This document shows, in pieces, positions 26,820 through 36,557 of a stretch of DNA of 64,000 nucleotides; the first letter of the stretch is position 1, and each line of letters opens with the position of its first letter. Source of the DNA: Christensenella sp. UBA4263 (GTDB taxonomy: Bacteria > Bacillota > Clostridia > Christensenellales > Aristaeellaceae); the NCBI GenBank assembly GCA_002395225.1, contig DGWH01000134.1, forward strand, positions 97,948 through 161,947. The letters are read 5' to 3'. The notes beneath the pieces were generated by a model. The model had not been told where the DNA came from and searched no databases. It was given only the letters and a program-made list of their open reading frames with translations. The position numbers and the translations under genes are program-made.

Positions 26820-26849
26820 AGAATCGCCGTCCGTTGGACGGCGATTTTT
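26820..26849. terminator. Terminator between convergent genes
   Basis: 11-bp stem AATCGCCGTCC/GGACGGCGATT with GTT loop and a T-tract. Confidence 0.9.
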
Positions 26850-26861
26850 GATGAACTGTGG

Positions 26862-27698
26862 TCAGTGGTCTGCCACCTGGGAAAGGTCAGCATCAGGCGG
26901 GAACTGGTGAGAATCCGAAAGGGATTCGTCATCCTTCCCCGGACCGGCTGCCTTTGAAAAGGATTCATCGCTCTTCCCCGGATCGGATGCTTTTGAAAAG
27001 GGCTCATCGTCCTTTCCGGAATTCGCTGATTCTGAAAAGGGCTCATCGTCCTTTCTTGGACCGGCTGCTTCTGAAAGAGGCCTGGCGTTCTTTTCTGCGG
27101 CGGGGGCTTCTGAATGCGGTTTGGCAATTTGCCCGGCAGCGGCGGTTCCTTCCCTCTTCTTTTCTGCCAGAACCAGCAGAATGATGGAGGTCAGGTGAAT
27201 CAGGCTCTCCGCGATCAGGGAGATGCCGATGAAAACAGCCAGATGCGGTGCAAGAAAGTCCGGAATAATGACTGCCAGAAGGCCCAGAATCAGGGAGATT
27301 CCGGCGCCGATCAGCATCATCCACCAGCGGTCAATTTTGAGGCGGAGAAAATCGACAGCCATCTGAACCAGCAGAAATGCGCCGATGATTTCCACCATTC
27401 CCCACAGACGCGGGAGAACCGCCTCGAACAGGCTGCGGTTAAAAAAGAAGACAATGCCAACGGTGAAGATCGCCAGAGAGCCGGCCAGATAGGAGGTCTG
27501 TGCCGCTTCCGGCGCAGGCATTCTGAGGTAACGGACAAGCCAGACAATCCCCAGTAGGGTCATAAGACCGAGCACGACGGCCACGGAAAAGGAAACAATC
27601 GCGGCGGGTTTTACCAGAATGGCAATGCCGAAGGCCAGAAGCAACAGAACGGCTGCGATCTCGGTGATGCTGCGATTGGATGAGAGCAGTTTTTTCAT
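26862..27698 (-). CDS. DUF308/HdeD-like membrane protein with repetitive acidic tail
   Basis: 278 residues. Six membrane helices (~15-190) in the HdeD/DUF308 arrangement, then a cytoplasmic or external tail (~195-278) made of about four 14-residue repeats (AGPGKDDEPFSKA type) rich in Asp, Glu, Ser and Lys. HdeD of E. coli is linked to acid tolerance; the Firmicute members are uncharacterised. The tail repeats are encoded by ~42-bp tandem repeats (about 26910-27090), which may vary in number between strains. Confidence 0.75.
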   Translation of the reverse strand: MKKLLSSNRSITEIAAVLLLLAFGIAILVKPAAIVSFSVAVVLGLMTLLGIVWLVRYLRMPAPEAAQTSYLAGSLAIFTVGIVFFFNRSLFEAVLPRLWGMVEIIGAFLLVQMAVDFLRLKIDRWWMMLIGAGISLILGLLAVIIPDFLAPHLAVFIGISLIAESLIHLTSIILLVLAEKKREGTAAAGQIAKPHSEAPAAEKNARPLSEAAGPRKDDEPFSESANSGKDDEPFSKASDPGKSDESFSKAAGPGKDDESLSDSHQFPPDADLSQVADH

Positions 27699-27738
27699 TT
27701 GGCATCTCCCCTGTCATTTGCTTGGATAATTCCGGAAT

Positions 27739-29037
27739 CTACTTGCCGGATACGACGATCCCGTCTACGGCCATATAGGGCATGACGGTCCCGCCATCCT
27801 CAACGGTTTCGCGGGAGATGGCCCGGATATTCGAGAAAATCGCTCCCAGATTCCCGCTGATCATGGTTTCATTGACGGCACGGCTTATCCGGCCGTTTTC
27901 GATCAGGAAAGCGTTCTTGGCCACACCGGAAAAATCTCCGTTCGTTCCCGGGCTGCCGCCTGAGAAATCACCGACGATTAGTCCCTTTTCCGTCTCCTGG
28001 ATGATGGATTCAATTGATGCCTCTCCCGGCTCAATGATCAGGGCACTGTCGGTATTGCGGGTCACAGGCCGGCCGGTTTTCCGAGAAACATACAGACTCA
28101 GCAGGTGTGTTTTCAGAATTCCGTGGTCGATGATGACAATGTCCTCCGTCCGGAAACCATCGCCTGTCCAGGATTCACCCATGACGATGCGGGGATCCGA
28201 GGGACGGTTGGAGACGGTCAGAACCGGACTGGCAACGCACTCGCCGATCTTGTCAAGCCACAGGGAGGTGCCATCCAGGATGACGCCGTCGGATGCATAA
28301 TTCCCCAGCAGCATGGAAATGAACTGGGTGAGACATTCCGGAGTGAAAATGACCGTGCCGGTAAATTTTCCGTCAAAGGCAGATGCGCTGATGCGCCTGG
28401 AGGTGTCCGCGAGATGCTGCCGGACAGAGGCCTGGTCAATAAACGGGATGGAAAGATCATCGGTCAGAAAGCCGACGCTGTCAATGCCGGTTGTCTTATC
28501 CCCTTCGCCGGCAGAAAACTCAAGAGAGACGGAATAGACTTTGTACTGACTGTCAAACGCGGTTCCGTTGCTGTTCCGGTACAGCTTGCGTGCGGATACC
28601 TGAGAGACGATCAGCAGCATCAGACGGATCAGCGGGTATTCCTGCTCAATGTTCTGTTTCAGCTCGGCTGTCCGGCTGAACAGCCGGTCAAGATCCAGAT
28701 GATCACAGCCCTTGGAAAACGAATCCTTCCCCTGGTCCGGCGCGATATCCCACATGGGATCCGGTGTGGCGGATTCCAGTGATGCCCGGGCATCGGCAAT
28801 CATCTGCTGAAGCCCTTCATCGCTGAGATCCGTACCGCTGGAAGTGCCGATGCGGCCCTGTGAAATCAATTTCAGGGAAATCCCGTTTCCCTGTACGGTC
28901 CGGAGAAGCGTGAATTCTCCGTTTTCCAGATTTAACTCCTGAGATTCGCTCTCGGAGAGTGAAAAAGCGTAATGATCGACAGGACATTCCTTCAGCAATC
29001 CTTCAAAAACGTGTGCACATTCCTCCAGATTTCTCAT
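27739..29037 (-). CDS. pmbA: PmbA/TldE-family protein
   Basis: 432 residues from the ATG at 29037 (AAAGGAG 6 nt upstream; the frame runs to 29061). It has the TldD/PmbA fold but no HExxxH motif, as expected for the non-metal partner. In E. coli, TldD and TldE form a heterodimeric metalloprotease that degrades unfolded peptides and matures microcin B17. Here the pair is adjacent, TldD first, separated by 219 bp that contain hairpin repeats. Closing motifs GDFSGVAKNAFLIENGRI and VSGNLGAI/ISGNL are conserved. Confidence 0.9.
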   Translation of the reverse strand: MRNLEECAHVFEGLLKECPVDHYAFSLSESESQELNLENGEFTLLRTVQGNGISLKLISQGRIGTSSGTDLSDEGLQQMIADARASLESATPDPMWDIAPDQGKDSFSKGCDHLDLDRLFSRTAELKQNIEQEYPLIRLMLLIVSQVSARKLYRNSNGTAFDSQYKVYSVSLEFSAGEGDKTTGIDSVGFLTDDLSIPFIDQASVRQHLADTSRRISASAFDGKFTGTVIFTPECLTQFISMLLGNYASDGVILDGTSLWLDKIGECVASPVLTVSNRPSDPRIVMGESWTGDGFRTEDIVIIDHGILKTHLLSLYVSRKTGRPVTRNTDSALIIEPGEASIESIIQETEKGLIVGDFSGGSPGTNGDFSGVAKNAFLIENGRISRAVNETMISGNLGAIFSNIRAISRETVEDGGTVMPYMAVDGIVVSGK

Positions 29038-29070
29038 ATCAAACTCCTTTGCAGGTCTCATTGTTGATCA

Positions 29071-29232
29071 TTTGCCGGAGCGGCATTGCATGAGGCCTGG
29101 ATTTGACTTAACTGTCGCTGCGCGACAGGGCCGCTCCTTTGTGGGCCTCTATGCTGGTCTTTCGCCGGAGCGACTATGTTCTGGCTCAAATTTGACATAC
29201 TGTCGCTGCGCGACAGGGCCGCTCCTTCAGCA
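29071..29232. repeat. Two degenerate ~88-bp repeats with a hairpin core
   Basis: The core CTGTCGC-TGC-GCGACAG (7-bp stem) followed by GGCCGCTCCTT occurs at 29112 and again at 29200, 88 bp apart. The preceding GCCGGAGCG also recurs (29074 and 29164). The array fills the gap between tldD and pmbA. Compare the array at 59687-59902. Confidence 0.8.
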
Positions 29233-29256
29233 CGTTATCAATTCATTTTATTCAGC

Positions 29257-30648
29257 TTATCTGCCGCCCATGGTAATTCGGCATCTGAGGTGCGGGCCGC
29301 CCATGCCGACGGGAATCCGCTGCTTCTTTCCGCAGAAACCGCTGGATGACCAGGTGATTTCACTGGAAACCATATCGACGGACCGGAGCATATCAAAGGC
29401 GATTCCGGAGACCGTGGTATCCCTTAAGGCCCGCCCGATTTTTCCGTTGCGAATTTCATATCCCAGCGTCACACCGAACATGAATTCACCCGTCAGGTCG
29501 GCCTGACCGTTTCCGGAGGAAATGAGGTAATAACCGTCCTCCACGGATTGAATCATTTCATCGACGGAAGAGGTGCCGGGCAGAATGCAGGTGTTGCGCA
29601 TCCGGATCAGGGGCTCATCGCCGAAGGCCCAGGCTCTTGCATTTCCGGTGGGCCGGACCCCGAAGTGTTCGGCCGTTTCACGGCTGTTCATGTATCCTTT
29701 CAGAATTCCGTGGTCGATCAGGACGGAATCAGCGGTGGGGATTCCCTCATCATCCAGGTAAACGGGAAGCGGAACGCTGCCCTCGCGGCCGTCCGGTCCT
29801 GTATGACCGTAGTCGACCATGCTCACCAGATCCGAGGCAACCTGTTTTCCCAGATTGGGGCCGGCCACGCTGCCGCCCAGGACCAGATCGGCCTCAACCG
29901 TATGCCCTACGGCCTCGTGTGCCAGCATGCCGCTCATCAGGCCGCTGAGGATCACGGTTTTCACGCCGGCTTCCGGAAAGATGCCCTCTTTTTTGTCCAT
30001 GAGGCGTTTGACCAGGAGGTCAATTTTCGGATAAAGCCAGTTAAGATCGGCAAAATGATCCTCGAAACCGCCCGCTCCGCCGTATGCCTCAAACAGCTCG
30101 ACCGGTGCACCGTCAGCGGTTTCTGCAGACAGGAACACGTAAATATAGCATCTGGGCGTTGTTACATGGCCGGAGCTGGCATCGGATGTATAGATGATTT
30201 TATCCTGTGAGTCCTCGGTATAGACGACTCTCCTTGAGGAAAGGCCCGTATAATGCGTTTCAATATAGGAATCGATCTGACGGCAGGCCTCGATCATCCG
30301 TTTCTGTTCATAGTCATGGATCTCGCGGTTGAGCGGAACCCAGGCACCAGGACAGGACGGAATCGGCCTCTGCTTTCTTGCCGCGTGCCGGTCAAGAAAA
30401 TGTGCATTTTCCGTTGCCTTCTGAATGACGTTCATGACGTCCTTTTCGGAGTAACTGCCCACCGAAGCAAAACCGGTGCTCCCTCCGATACGGACACGGG
30501 CATTCAGTCCTCTGCTGACACTTCTGCCGTTTCCGATCAGCGCGCCTTTTAAAAAGCTGACGCGTCTTTGCCGGTTCTCCTGGCCGCGCACAACGATCTG
30601 TGCACCCTTCTCAAATTCAAGGTGATTTTTTATAATATCCTCAAGCAT
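29257..30648 (-). CDS. tldD: TldD-family metalloprotease
   Basis: 463 residues from the ATG at 30648 (AAAGGA upstream; the frame reaches 30666). The zinc motif HExxxH is HEAVGHTVEAD at ~244-254. C-terminal Cys/Gly motif typical of TldD. It forms the catalytic half of a heterodimer with PmbA/TldE and works in the cytoplasm on unfolded or leader-bearing peptides. This could bear on peptide maturation in the genome, but it is 11 kb from the export operon at 13-18 kb and no link is shown. Confidence 0.92.
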   Translation of the reverse strand: MLEDIIKNHLEFEKGAQIVVRGQENRQRRVSFLKGALIGNGRSVSRGLNARVRIGGSTGFASVGSYSEKDVMNVIQKATENAHFLDRHAARKQRPIPSCPGAWVPLNREIHDYEQKRMIEACRQIDSYIETHYTGLSSRRVVYTEDSQDKIIYTSDASSGHVTTPRCYIYVFLSAETADGAPVELFEAYGGAGGFEDHFADLNWLYPKIDLLVKRLMDKKEGIFPEAGVKTVILSGLMSGMLAHEAVGHTVEADLVLGGSVAGPNLGKQVASDLVSMVDYGHTGPDGREGSVPLPVYLDDEGIPTADSVLIDHGILKGYMNSRETAEHFGVRPTGNARAWAFGDEPLIRMRNTCILPGTSSVDEMIQSVEDGYYLISSGNGQADLTGEFMFGVTLGYEIRNGKIGRALRDTTVSGIAFDMLRSVDMVSSEITWSSSGFCGKKQRIPVGMGGPHLRCRITMGGR

Positions 30649-30693
30649 GTTTCTTTTCCTTTCCATCTCTCAAAGCTGTCCAAATCCCCGGGT

Positions 30694-31281
30694 TTACCTT
30701 TTCCGGAGGAGGTCACGGACAGAGCTGAGGACGAGTACATCCGCGGGGAGCCAGTCAATGCTCTCCAGTTTCTCCGCGGAAAGCCATCTGGCGGCCTCAT
30801 GTTCAAGCAGGGTCAGTTTGCCGTCGGTCACGGAGCATACATAACAGTCCATCACCAGATGAAACTCCGGATAGTCATATTCAACCGTGGTCAGATACCG
30901 ATCGACACGGATGGAAACGGTCAGTTCCTCCCGGATTTCCCGAATCAGTGCATTCTCAGGAGTTTCGCTTTTTTCGACTTTTCCCCCGGGAAATTCCCAG
31001 TGATCCTTCCACTCCCCATAACCTCTCTGTGTGGCAAAGACCTTTCCGTCTTTGCAGATGACCGCTGCGACCACGTGAACAACGCGCCGCAGGGTGCCAT
31101 CCTCGGCAATCCGATATTTTTTCCCGATTTTGACCTTGTTCAGATCGTCGCCCGAAAGGATGATTTCCCGATTCTCGCCGCTTTCACTTTCCAGCGATAC
31201 GCGAAATGGTTTATCGGCCGGCGAATCCTCCGATTCAGAATCATTTACAAACTGTCCGCCGATGACGGTATACGTGTCCAA
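30694..31281 (-). CDS. NUDIX hydrolase (MutT/8-oxo-dGTPase-like)
   Basis: 195 residues with a TTG start at 31281 preceded by GAGAGGG. An N-terminal segment (~1-65) of unknown fold is fused to a NUDIX domain (~68-195) with the Nudix box GGKVEKSETPENALIREIREEL-type residues (G x5 E x7 REIREE, ~98-119). AAVICKDGKVFATQRGYGEWKDHWEFPGG is typical of the MutT/CTP-pyrophosphohydrolase group. Predicted to clean oxidised nucleotides. It sits 45 bp upstream of tldD and may be the first gene of that operon. Confidence 0.88.
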   Translation of the reverse strand: MDTYTVIGGQFVNDSESEDSPADKPFRVSLESESGENREIILSGDDLNKVKIGKKYRIAEDGTLRRVVHVVAAVICKDGKVFATQRGYGEWKDHWEFPGGKVEKSETPENALIREIREELTVSIRVDRYLTTVEYDYPEFHLVMDCYVCSVTDGKLTLLEHEAARWLSAEKLESIDWLPADVLVLSSVRDLLRKR

Positions 31282-31433
31282 TTTTCCCTCTCTTCCCCGA
31301 ACAGATCGTCCGCAGATTTTTCAGTGTATATTTGATGGAATTCTATCACATCATGATGAATATGGCAAATCGCATCTCTTTGACCCGGACAAAATATCCG
31401 CTGCGTTTTATGGGTTTCCGTGAGAAAACCGTC

Positions 31434-31461
31434 TTGAAATATCCGCGCGGCCGGTTATAAT
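31434..31461 (+). promoter_or_regulatory. Sigma-A promoter for copZ-pepC
   Basis: TTGAAA (31434-31439), 16-bp spacer, TATAAT (31456-31461). Confidence 0.75.
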
Positions 31462-31527
31462 GAGTCAGGGACAGCGAATGTCCCGCTGAACGATTCATGC
31501 TGAAAACTGAAGGAGGATGAGGAAAGC

Positions 31528-31737
31528 ATGGAAAAGACGATGAAAATTGAAGGAATGATGTGCCCTCACTGCGAGGCGACCGTTAAAAAAGCACTGGAGC
31601 GCGTGGATGGGGTTCTTTCGGCCGCTGTCAGTCATACCGCCGGTACTGCCGTGGTGACGCTTGAAAAGCCGGTAGATGACGCGGTGCTGATTGAGGCCGT
31701 GACGGCAAAAGACTACAAGGTTCTTCAGGTTGACTGA
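31528..31737 (+). CDS. copZ: Heavy-metal-associated domain protein (CopZ-like copper chaperone)
   Basis: 69 residues, a single HMA fold with metal site MCPHC (Cys12, Cys15), usual length for a stand-alone copper chaperone. GAAGGAGG lies upstream. It probably carries Cu(I) to a P-type ATPase or repressor, but no copA or csoR is in the window. A peptidase gene follows after 81 bp in the same direction without a clear terminator. Confidence 0.85.
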   Translation: MEKTMKIEGMMCPHCEATVKKALERVDGVLSAAVSHTAGTAVVTLEKPVDDAVLIEAVTAKDYKVLQVD

Positions 31738-31818
31738 CAATCGCCGGTGGGTTTTCTGAAACCGGGACAATGCTCGCCTGTCTGCGCCCGGTATCCGTTA
31801 GCATAGAAAGGATAAAGT

Positions 31819-33150
31819 ATGAACGCTCTGTCATCGGAACAGCTCCAGTCGTATAATGACGCCTATCAGGCCAGTGAACGGAATCAGCTGGCCACGCTGG
31901 CACTTTCCAAAAGTGATCTCAACAATGTCGCGTTTTGTCCCAGGGCAGCGGATAAAATGCGTCAGAAATTCTCTCTTGAGATTCCCACCATGGAGGTGAC
32001 CAATCAGAAATCATCCGGCAGATGCTGGCTTTTTGCCGCAACGAATGTTCTCCGTGAACGCATTGCCAGTGCCCGGAATATCGAGAAATTCGAGCTTTCC
32101 CAGAGCTACCTGGCTTTCTGGGATAAATTTGAACGCTGCAATTATTTCCTTGAGAGCATCATTGAAACCGCCGACCGCCCGCATGATGACCGCACGGTCA
32201 TGTTTATCCTGCAGACCGGCGTTCATGACGGCGGTCAGTGGGACATGTTTGCCAATATCGTCCGCAAATACGGCATTGTCCCGAAAGATGTGTATGATGA
32301 AACGCATCAGAGCAGCAATACGCGGCAGATGAACTATGTGCTGAACCGTGCGCTGAAGATCGGCGCAGCGCATCTGCGCCGCATGGTCCGGGAGCATCGC
32401 AGCGGGGAGGAAATTCAGGAATATAAAAACGATCTCCTTTCAAAGATTTATGGATTCCTCGCCAGCTGTTACGGCGAGCCGCCCAAATCTTTTGATTTTG
32501 AGTGGGTTGACAAGGATAAGGCGTACCATGTGGAAAGCGGCCTTACCCCGCTTACCTTTGCGGAGCGTTACGGCGTACCGGAGCTCCTTGAGGAGACGGT
32601 CAGCATCATTCATGCGCCGACCGCCGATAAGCCCTTTGATAAAACCTTTACGATCCGGTATCTTGGCAATGTCGCGGGCGGACGTCCGGTCAAACATCTG
32701 AATCTCGATCTCGCGGATTTCAAGGCGGCAATCATCGCCCAGCTCAGGGATAAAAAGGTCGTCTGGTTCGGAAGCGATGTCGGTCATTACGGCGATCGGG
32801 AACTGGGCATCTGGGATGATCAGAGCTTCAATTTTGACCTTCTGACCGGTCTTGATCTGTCCATGAGCAAGGAAGACGCGCTTGATTACAATCTTTCGGC
32901 CATGAATCACGCGATGGTGCTCACCGGCGTCAACCTGGAAAACGGACAGCCGACCCGGTGGCGGATTGAAAACAGCTGGGGCGATGAAAAAGGCGATAAG
33001 GGATACTACGTCTGCTCGGATTCCTGGTTTGACCAGTATGTGTACCAGGCGGCGGTTGAAAAGCGCTACCTCGGGCAGCGGCAGAAACTGGCGGAGCAGG
33101 AACCGGTGATGCTGGAGCCCTGGGACCCCATGGGAACCCTTGCACGATAA
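31819..33150 (+). CDS. pepC: Aminopeptidase C (bleomycin-hydrolase family, C1B)
   Basis: 443 residues, full length. Papain-fold triad: Cys69 (SSGRCWLFAATN), His ~364 (MNHAMVLTG) and Asn ~385 (IENSWGD). No signal peptide, so it is a cytoplasmic hexameric aminopeptidase that recycles peptides. AGAAAGGA before the ATG. Ends before a terminator shared with addB. Confidence 0.95.
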   Translation: MNALSSEQLQSYNDAYQASERNQLATLALSKSDLNNVAFCPRAADKMRQKFSLEIPTMEVTNQKSSGRCWLFAATNVLRERIASARNIEKFELSQSYLAFWDKFERCNYFLESIIETADRPHDDRTVMFILQTGVHDGGQWDMFANIVRKYGIVPKDVYDETHQSSNTRQMNYVLNRALKIGAAHLRRMVREHRSGEEIQEYKNDLLSKIYGFLASCYGEPPKSFDFEWVDKDKAYHVESGLTPLTFAERYGVPELLEETVSIIHAPTADKPFDKTFTIRYLGNVAGGRPVKHLNLDLADFKAAIIAQLRDKKVVWFGSDVGHYGDRELGIWDDQSFNFDLLTGLDLSMSKEDALDYNLSAMNHAMVLTGVNLENGQPTRWRIENSWGDEKGDKGYYVCSDSWFDQYVYQAAVEKRYLGQRQKLAEQEPVMLEPWDPMGTLAR

Positions 33151-33161
33151 TCCCGGAAACG

Positions 33162-33192
33162 AAAACCGCGCTGCAATAGGCAGCGCGGTTTT
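33162..33192. terminator. Bidirectional terminator between pepC and addB
   Basis: 12-bp stem AAAACCGCGCTG/CAGCGCGGTTTT with a CAATAGG loop. Confidence 0.88.
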
Positions 33193-33194
33193 GT

Positions 33195-36100
33195 TTATTC
33201 GTCGGATTCCTCCTCCCCGGGGCCGGGCTGAACAAGCAGCCGGACACGTCCGTTCGGAAGCCGCGGATCAATTCCGCAGACCGGTGCACCGGGACAGTAC
33301 TCACACGGTGAAGGCCTGTTGCTGTCGTACTGAACCGGCTGAATCTGGATATTTCCGCTGAAAATCTCCTCAGCGAGTTTTTGGGCATTCTCCATGGACT
33401 GTGCCATCCGGCGGCGGATTTCCTCCAGCGGAACGGCAGCGACCAGACTGGCAGATCTTGCTTTTCCGTTCACCTCTCCCATGGCCGTCAGTATCTCCTT
33501 GTCATCAAGGACAATGCCCTGCAGCTTCAGTTCACTTCCCATTTTCCGTGAGATCAATTCCGTGTCCTCATCCGCGGCATCAATCAGGGGATTTCGGATG
33601 ACCTGGTACAGACCGCCTGCGGGAATGGCATCAGGAACCGCATTCTGTGCGGCGTTCAGATAGATGGGAATTTGGAGCTGCAGTCCGGAGGTCAGCGCCA
33701 GGTCCCGAAGGTCGTGGGAGGAACTCTTGTAGTCAATCACCCGGTAATACACATGCCCTTCGGCGTCCTGATACAGATCAAGACGGTCGATCTGGCCGTT
33801 CAGCGTGATTCTGGTCCGGTCCTCAAGGGAAAACTGAATGGGCGGAATGGAGAATTCCGTGCCCGTGGGGCGGCCGAAACGCAGTTCATAGGCAGCAGGT
33901 TTAAACTGTCCGACGGCAAAATTCCGGGTAATGGTGACGGCGGCGCGGCGGACATCCCGGATAATGCGCCGGGCATGAAAACGTGAAAGCGCATCCACGT
34001 CAAGCGGCCCGTTTTTCCATTCCTCCTCCAGCGGACCAATCACCTCATCCAGAAGGGCATTCATCTCCGCCTCCGAAAGGACCGGCCACTTTTCAAGTGA
34101 GGCAGCCTTCCGGACATACCGCTCCATGACCGAGTGATAAAACTCCCCCTTCATGTTCGGCAGGAAGGAGAAGGCATTTCGGATGACCGGCCGGAGACCG
34201 TACAGCAGGAAGTGACGGTAGGGGCAGGAGGCGAAGGTCTCAAGGCGCGAAATGGAAAGATTGGTTTCCGGATACAGGCGGTGTGCCTCCGCTCTGGTCA
34301 GATCTTCGGCTTTTACCTGCATGGTGAGACCGGCCAGCATGCGTGCGGTCCGTTCATGCCACTGCGGGTCGTGATACAGTCCGGTCAGCGCTTTTTGCCA
34401 GAGGCCGTTGGCACTGCCTCCTGTGTCATCACTGACATCCAGAAGGTTGTCCTGCCCCTGAATGGCCAGCCGAAGCCGGGTGGAAATCCGCTCCAGGGCA
34501 ATAGAGGGCGAATACGGAAGAATCCCGTCCTCCAGCATTCCGCCGGAGATGTTCTTTTCATATCCGCCGGCTTTGAGCATGGAGGCCAGAATCCGAAGAG
34601 AGGAAGAGGGATAAAGGACGGACCCGTCCGGCTTGGTGACGGAGCAGGAGAAGACCAGACGATCCCGCGGAACGGCAACGGTATTGGCCAGCCGCTCCAT
34701 CTCAACGGCGGCCATTTCCTGCCGGGTAAAACCAAAGCGTGTATTGGTTGCCCGTCGGAATGACTGACGTTCCGTGTCGGAAATCAGGGTCGACTGTCCC
34801 CCGCTGTCCCTGTCCTGCATGCCCATGATGATCATGCACTTAATGGAGGAGGAAAGGAACATGCCGGTGGGATTGATAATGACCGCATCGGAGGACTGCG
34901 GAAGTGACTTGACGACGCTGGCGGCGAAGGCTGATTCAAGCAGGACCGGAATTTCCTCAATGGCCAGGTGTCGGTTCTCAGAGAAGACGGCCATCTGATT
35001 GAGTACTTCATTGACCGAGTCAAATACCTGCCGGTCACGGTCGATTTCAAGCATCAGGCCGCGCTGCATATAGTCGTTTTCCCTTGCCTTGAGGACCTCA
35101 TAGGCGCCTGAATCGATCACCGACTGATAAATCGCCTTTGCCTGCTGAATGCCGGTATTCTTTCTGGCAGCCAGGGAGCTTCTGAGTGAGGTCAGCATTT
35201 CAGCCAGCCCCTTCCGGCATTCCTCCAGCCGCAGTGCCCTGGCATATCCGGGGTCATCCTGTTCCGGCAGAACAAAGGGCGTGAGCCATTTCTGCCGGTT
35301 AATGCCGTTTTCAATGGCGTAGTTTTCAAGGTCCATGGCGTCCTCGCGGGTCAGGCAGAAACCGCTCTTGATCATCCCGATGACATCCCGCTGCAAATAG
35401 CCGCTGCAGGCCGCACGGACCAGATACAGAACGAACTGAACATAATCGTTCATCAGCATGCTCTGGCCGCCCGGCGGTGTGTACGGGATGCCGGCGTCCC
35501 GCAGGACCATGGGAAGCAGATCCGGCAGGATGTCCGGTGAGCTGAACGCAACCGCCATCTCCCGCCAGCGCATGCCCTCCCGGGACCATTTGAGAAGCGT
35601 CTGGGCGCAGTGCTGGCATTCAATGAAGGGGGTCCGGGCCATATAGAGCGAAACCGGGCTCATATCCGGCATCTGCATTTTGCATCTGCCGGCAAAGAGC
35701 GTCTGCTCAACGTAACGGATGGCCGGACTGACCGGGGGCACATAGGTGCTGATGCTTCGCTGCATCCGTATGCCGCGGTCAAACAGATACTGCCCGAAGG
35801 ACAGAAGCTGATTGTTGACGCTGCCGAAAATCCGGCTGTCCGGGCTCTGATCATCCGCCACAATAATCAGCCGGGTGGAGGTGGCCAGCGGCGCAGAGGC
35901 TGCCAGGATCCGCATCAGCTGCTGATTTAAGAAGCTGAATCCGACGACGATGAAATCTGCGTTGTCAAAGTATCCGCTCTTTTTCATCCTGTCCATCAGG
36001 TCTTCCCATTGCTGGTAGCTGTCCAGGAATTTGCTGTCGATTTCGGTGAGATACGTTGCCCAGATCCGGGCAATATCCCGGTATTTATAGCGCAGGGCAT

Positions 36101-36557
36101 CCGCAATTTCCGGGTGCTCAGCCAGCGTCATCAGGCTGTCCGGCGTCAGGCCGGCATCCCGGAATTCGTCGATCTGTTCCGCCAGCTTGGCAGGAAGATT
36201 GCTCTGCCGGATGGCGTTGTCGTAAAACTCCAGGAGATTCTGCCGGTGCAGCTGCTTTAGGATATGGGAGATGACAACGGCACGGCCGAAGTCTGAAATC
36301 GGTTCAAGAACGGGTTTCCCTGTCCGGTCCGTGATTTCCGTAAAGATGGATTTGGGCGAGATGATCCGGATGCCGAGAAGCCCGTTCCCGGTCACATGAT
36401 CGATGATCTCCTGCTCGCCGTTCATGGTGAAGTTTTCCGGCATCATGAGGATCACCTCATGTTCAAAGCTCGGATCACGGCATTCCTTGACCGTTTCGAT
36501 CAGACAGGCGGTCAGCCCGGACATGCGGGTGGTCAGTACCTGAACAGTGTTTTGCAT
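33195..36557 (-). CDS. addB: ATP-dependent nuclease subunit B, AddB (RexB-like)
   Basis: 1120 residues. The C-terminal RecB-type nuclease domain has VIDYKSS (~940). The iron-sulphur cluster cysteines are one in FASCPYRHF (~775) and a group in CEYCPGAPVC (~1088-1097). With AddA it resects double-strand breaks to start recombination. The N-terminal region lacks a usable Walker A: where Bacillus AddB has GRSGSGKT, this reads TTRMSGLTACL, so nucleotide binding there is doubtful, as in RexB-type subunits. It overlaps addA by one base (TGATG), with GGAGG inside the end of addA. Confidence 0.93.
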   Translation of the reverse strand: MQNTVQVLTTRMSGLTACLIETVKECRDPSFEHEVILMMPENFTMNGEQEIIDHVTGNGLLGIRIISPKSIFTEITDRTGKPVLEPISDFGRAVVISHILKQLHRQNLLEFYDNAIRQSNLPAKLAEQIDEFRDAGLTPDSLMTLAEHPEIADALRYKYRDIARIWATYLTEIDSKFLDSYQQWEDLMDRMKKSGYFDNADFIVVGFSFLNQQLMRILAASAPLATSTRLIIVADDQSPDSRIFGSVNNQLLSFGQYLFDRGIRMQRSISTYVPPVSPAIRYVEQTLFAGRCKMQMPDMSPVSLYMARTPFIECQHCAQTLLKWSREGMRWREMAVAFSSPDILPDLLPMVLRDAGIPYTPPGGQSMLMNDYVQFVLYLVRAACSGYLQRDVIGMIKSGFCLTREDAMDLENYAIENGINRQKWLTPFVLPEQDDPGYARALRLEECRKGLAEMLTSLRSSLAARKNTGIQQAKAIYQSVIDSGAYEVLKARENDYMQRGLMLEIDRDRQVFDSVNEVLNQMAVFSENRHLAIEEIPVLLESAFAASVVKSLPQSSDAVIINPTGMFLSSSIKCMIIMGMQDRDSGGQSTLISDTERQSFRRATNTRFGFTRQEMAAVEMERLANTVAVPRDRLVFSCSVTKPDGSVLYPSSSLRILASMLKAGGYEKNISGGMLEDGILPYSPSIALERISTRLRLAIQGQDNLLDVSDDTGGSANGLWQKALTGLYHDPQWHERTARMLAGLTMQVKAEDLTRAEAHRLYPETNLSISRLETFASCPYRHFLLYGLRPVIRNAFSFLPNMKGEFYHSVMERYVRKAASLEKWPVLSEAEMNALLDEVIGPLEEEWKNGPLDVDALSRFHARRIIRDVRRAAVTITRNFAVGQFKPAAYELRFGRPTGTEFSIPPIQFSLEDRTRITLNGQIDRLDLYQDAEGHVYYRVIDYKSSSHDLRDLALTSGLQLQIPIYLNAAQNAVPDAIPAGGLYQVIRNPLIDAADEDTELISRKMGSELKLQGIVLDDKEILTAMGEVNGKARSASLVAAVPLEEIRRRMAQSMENAQKLAEEIFSGNIQIQPVQYDSNRPSPCEYCPGAPVCGIDPRLPNGRVRLLVQPGPGEEESDE

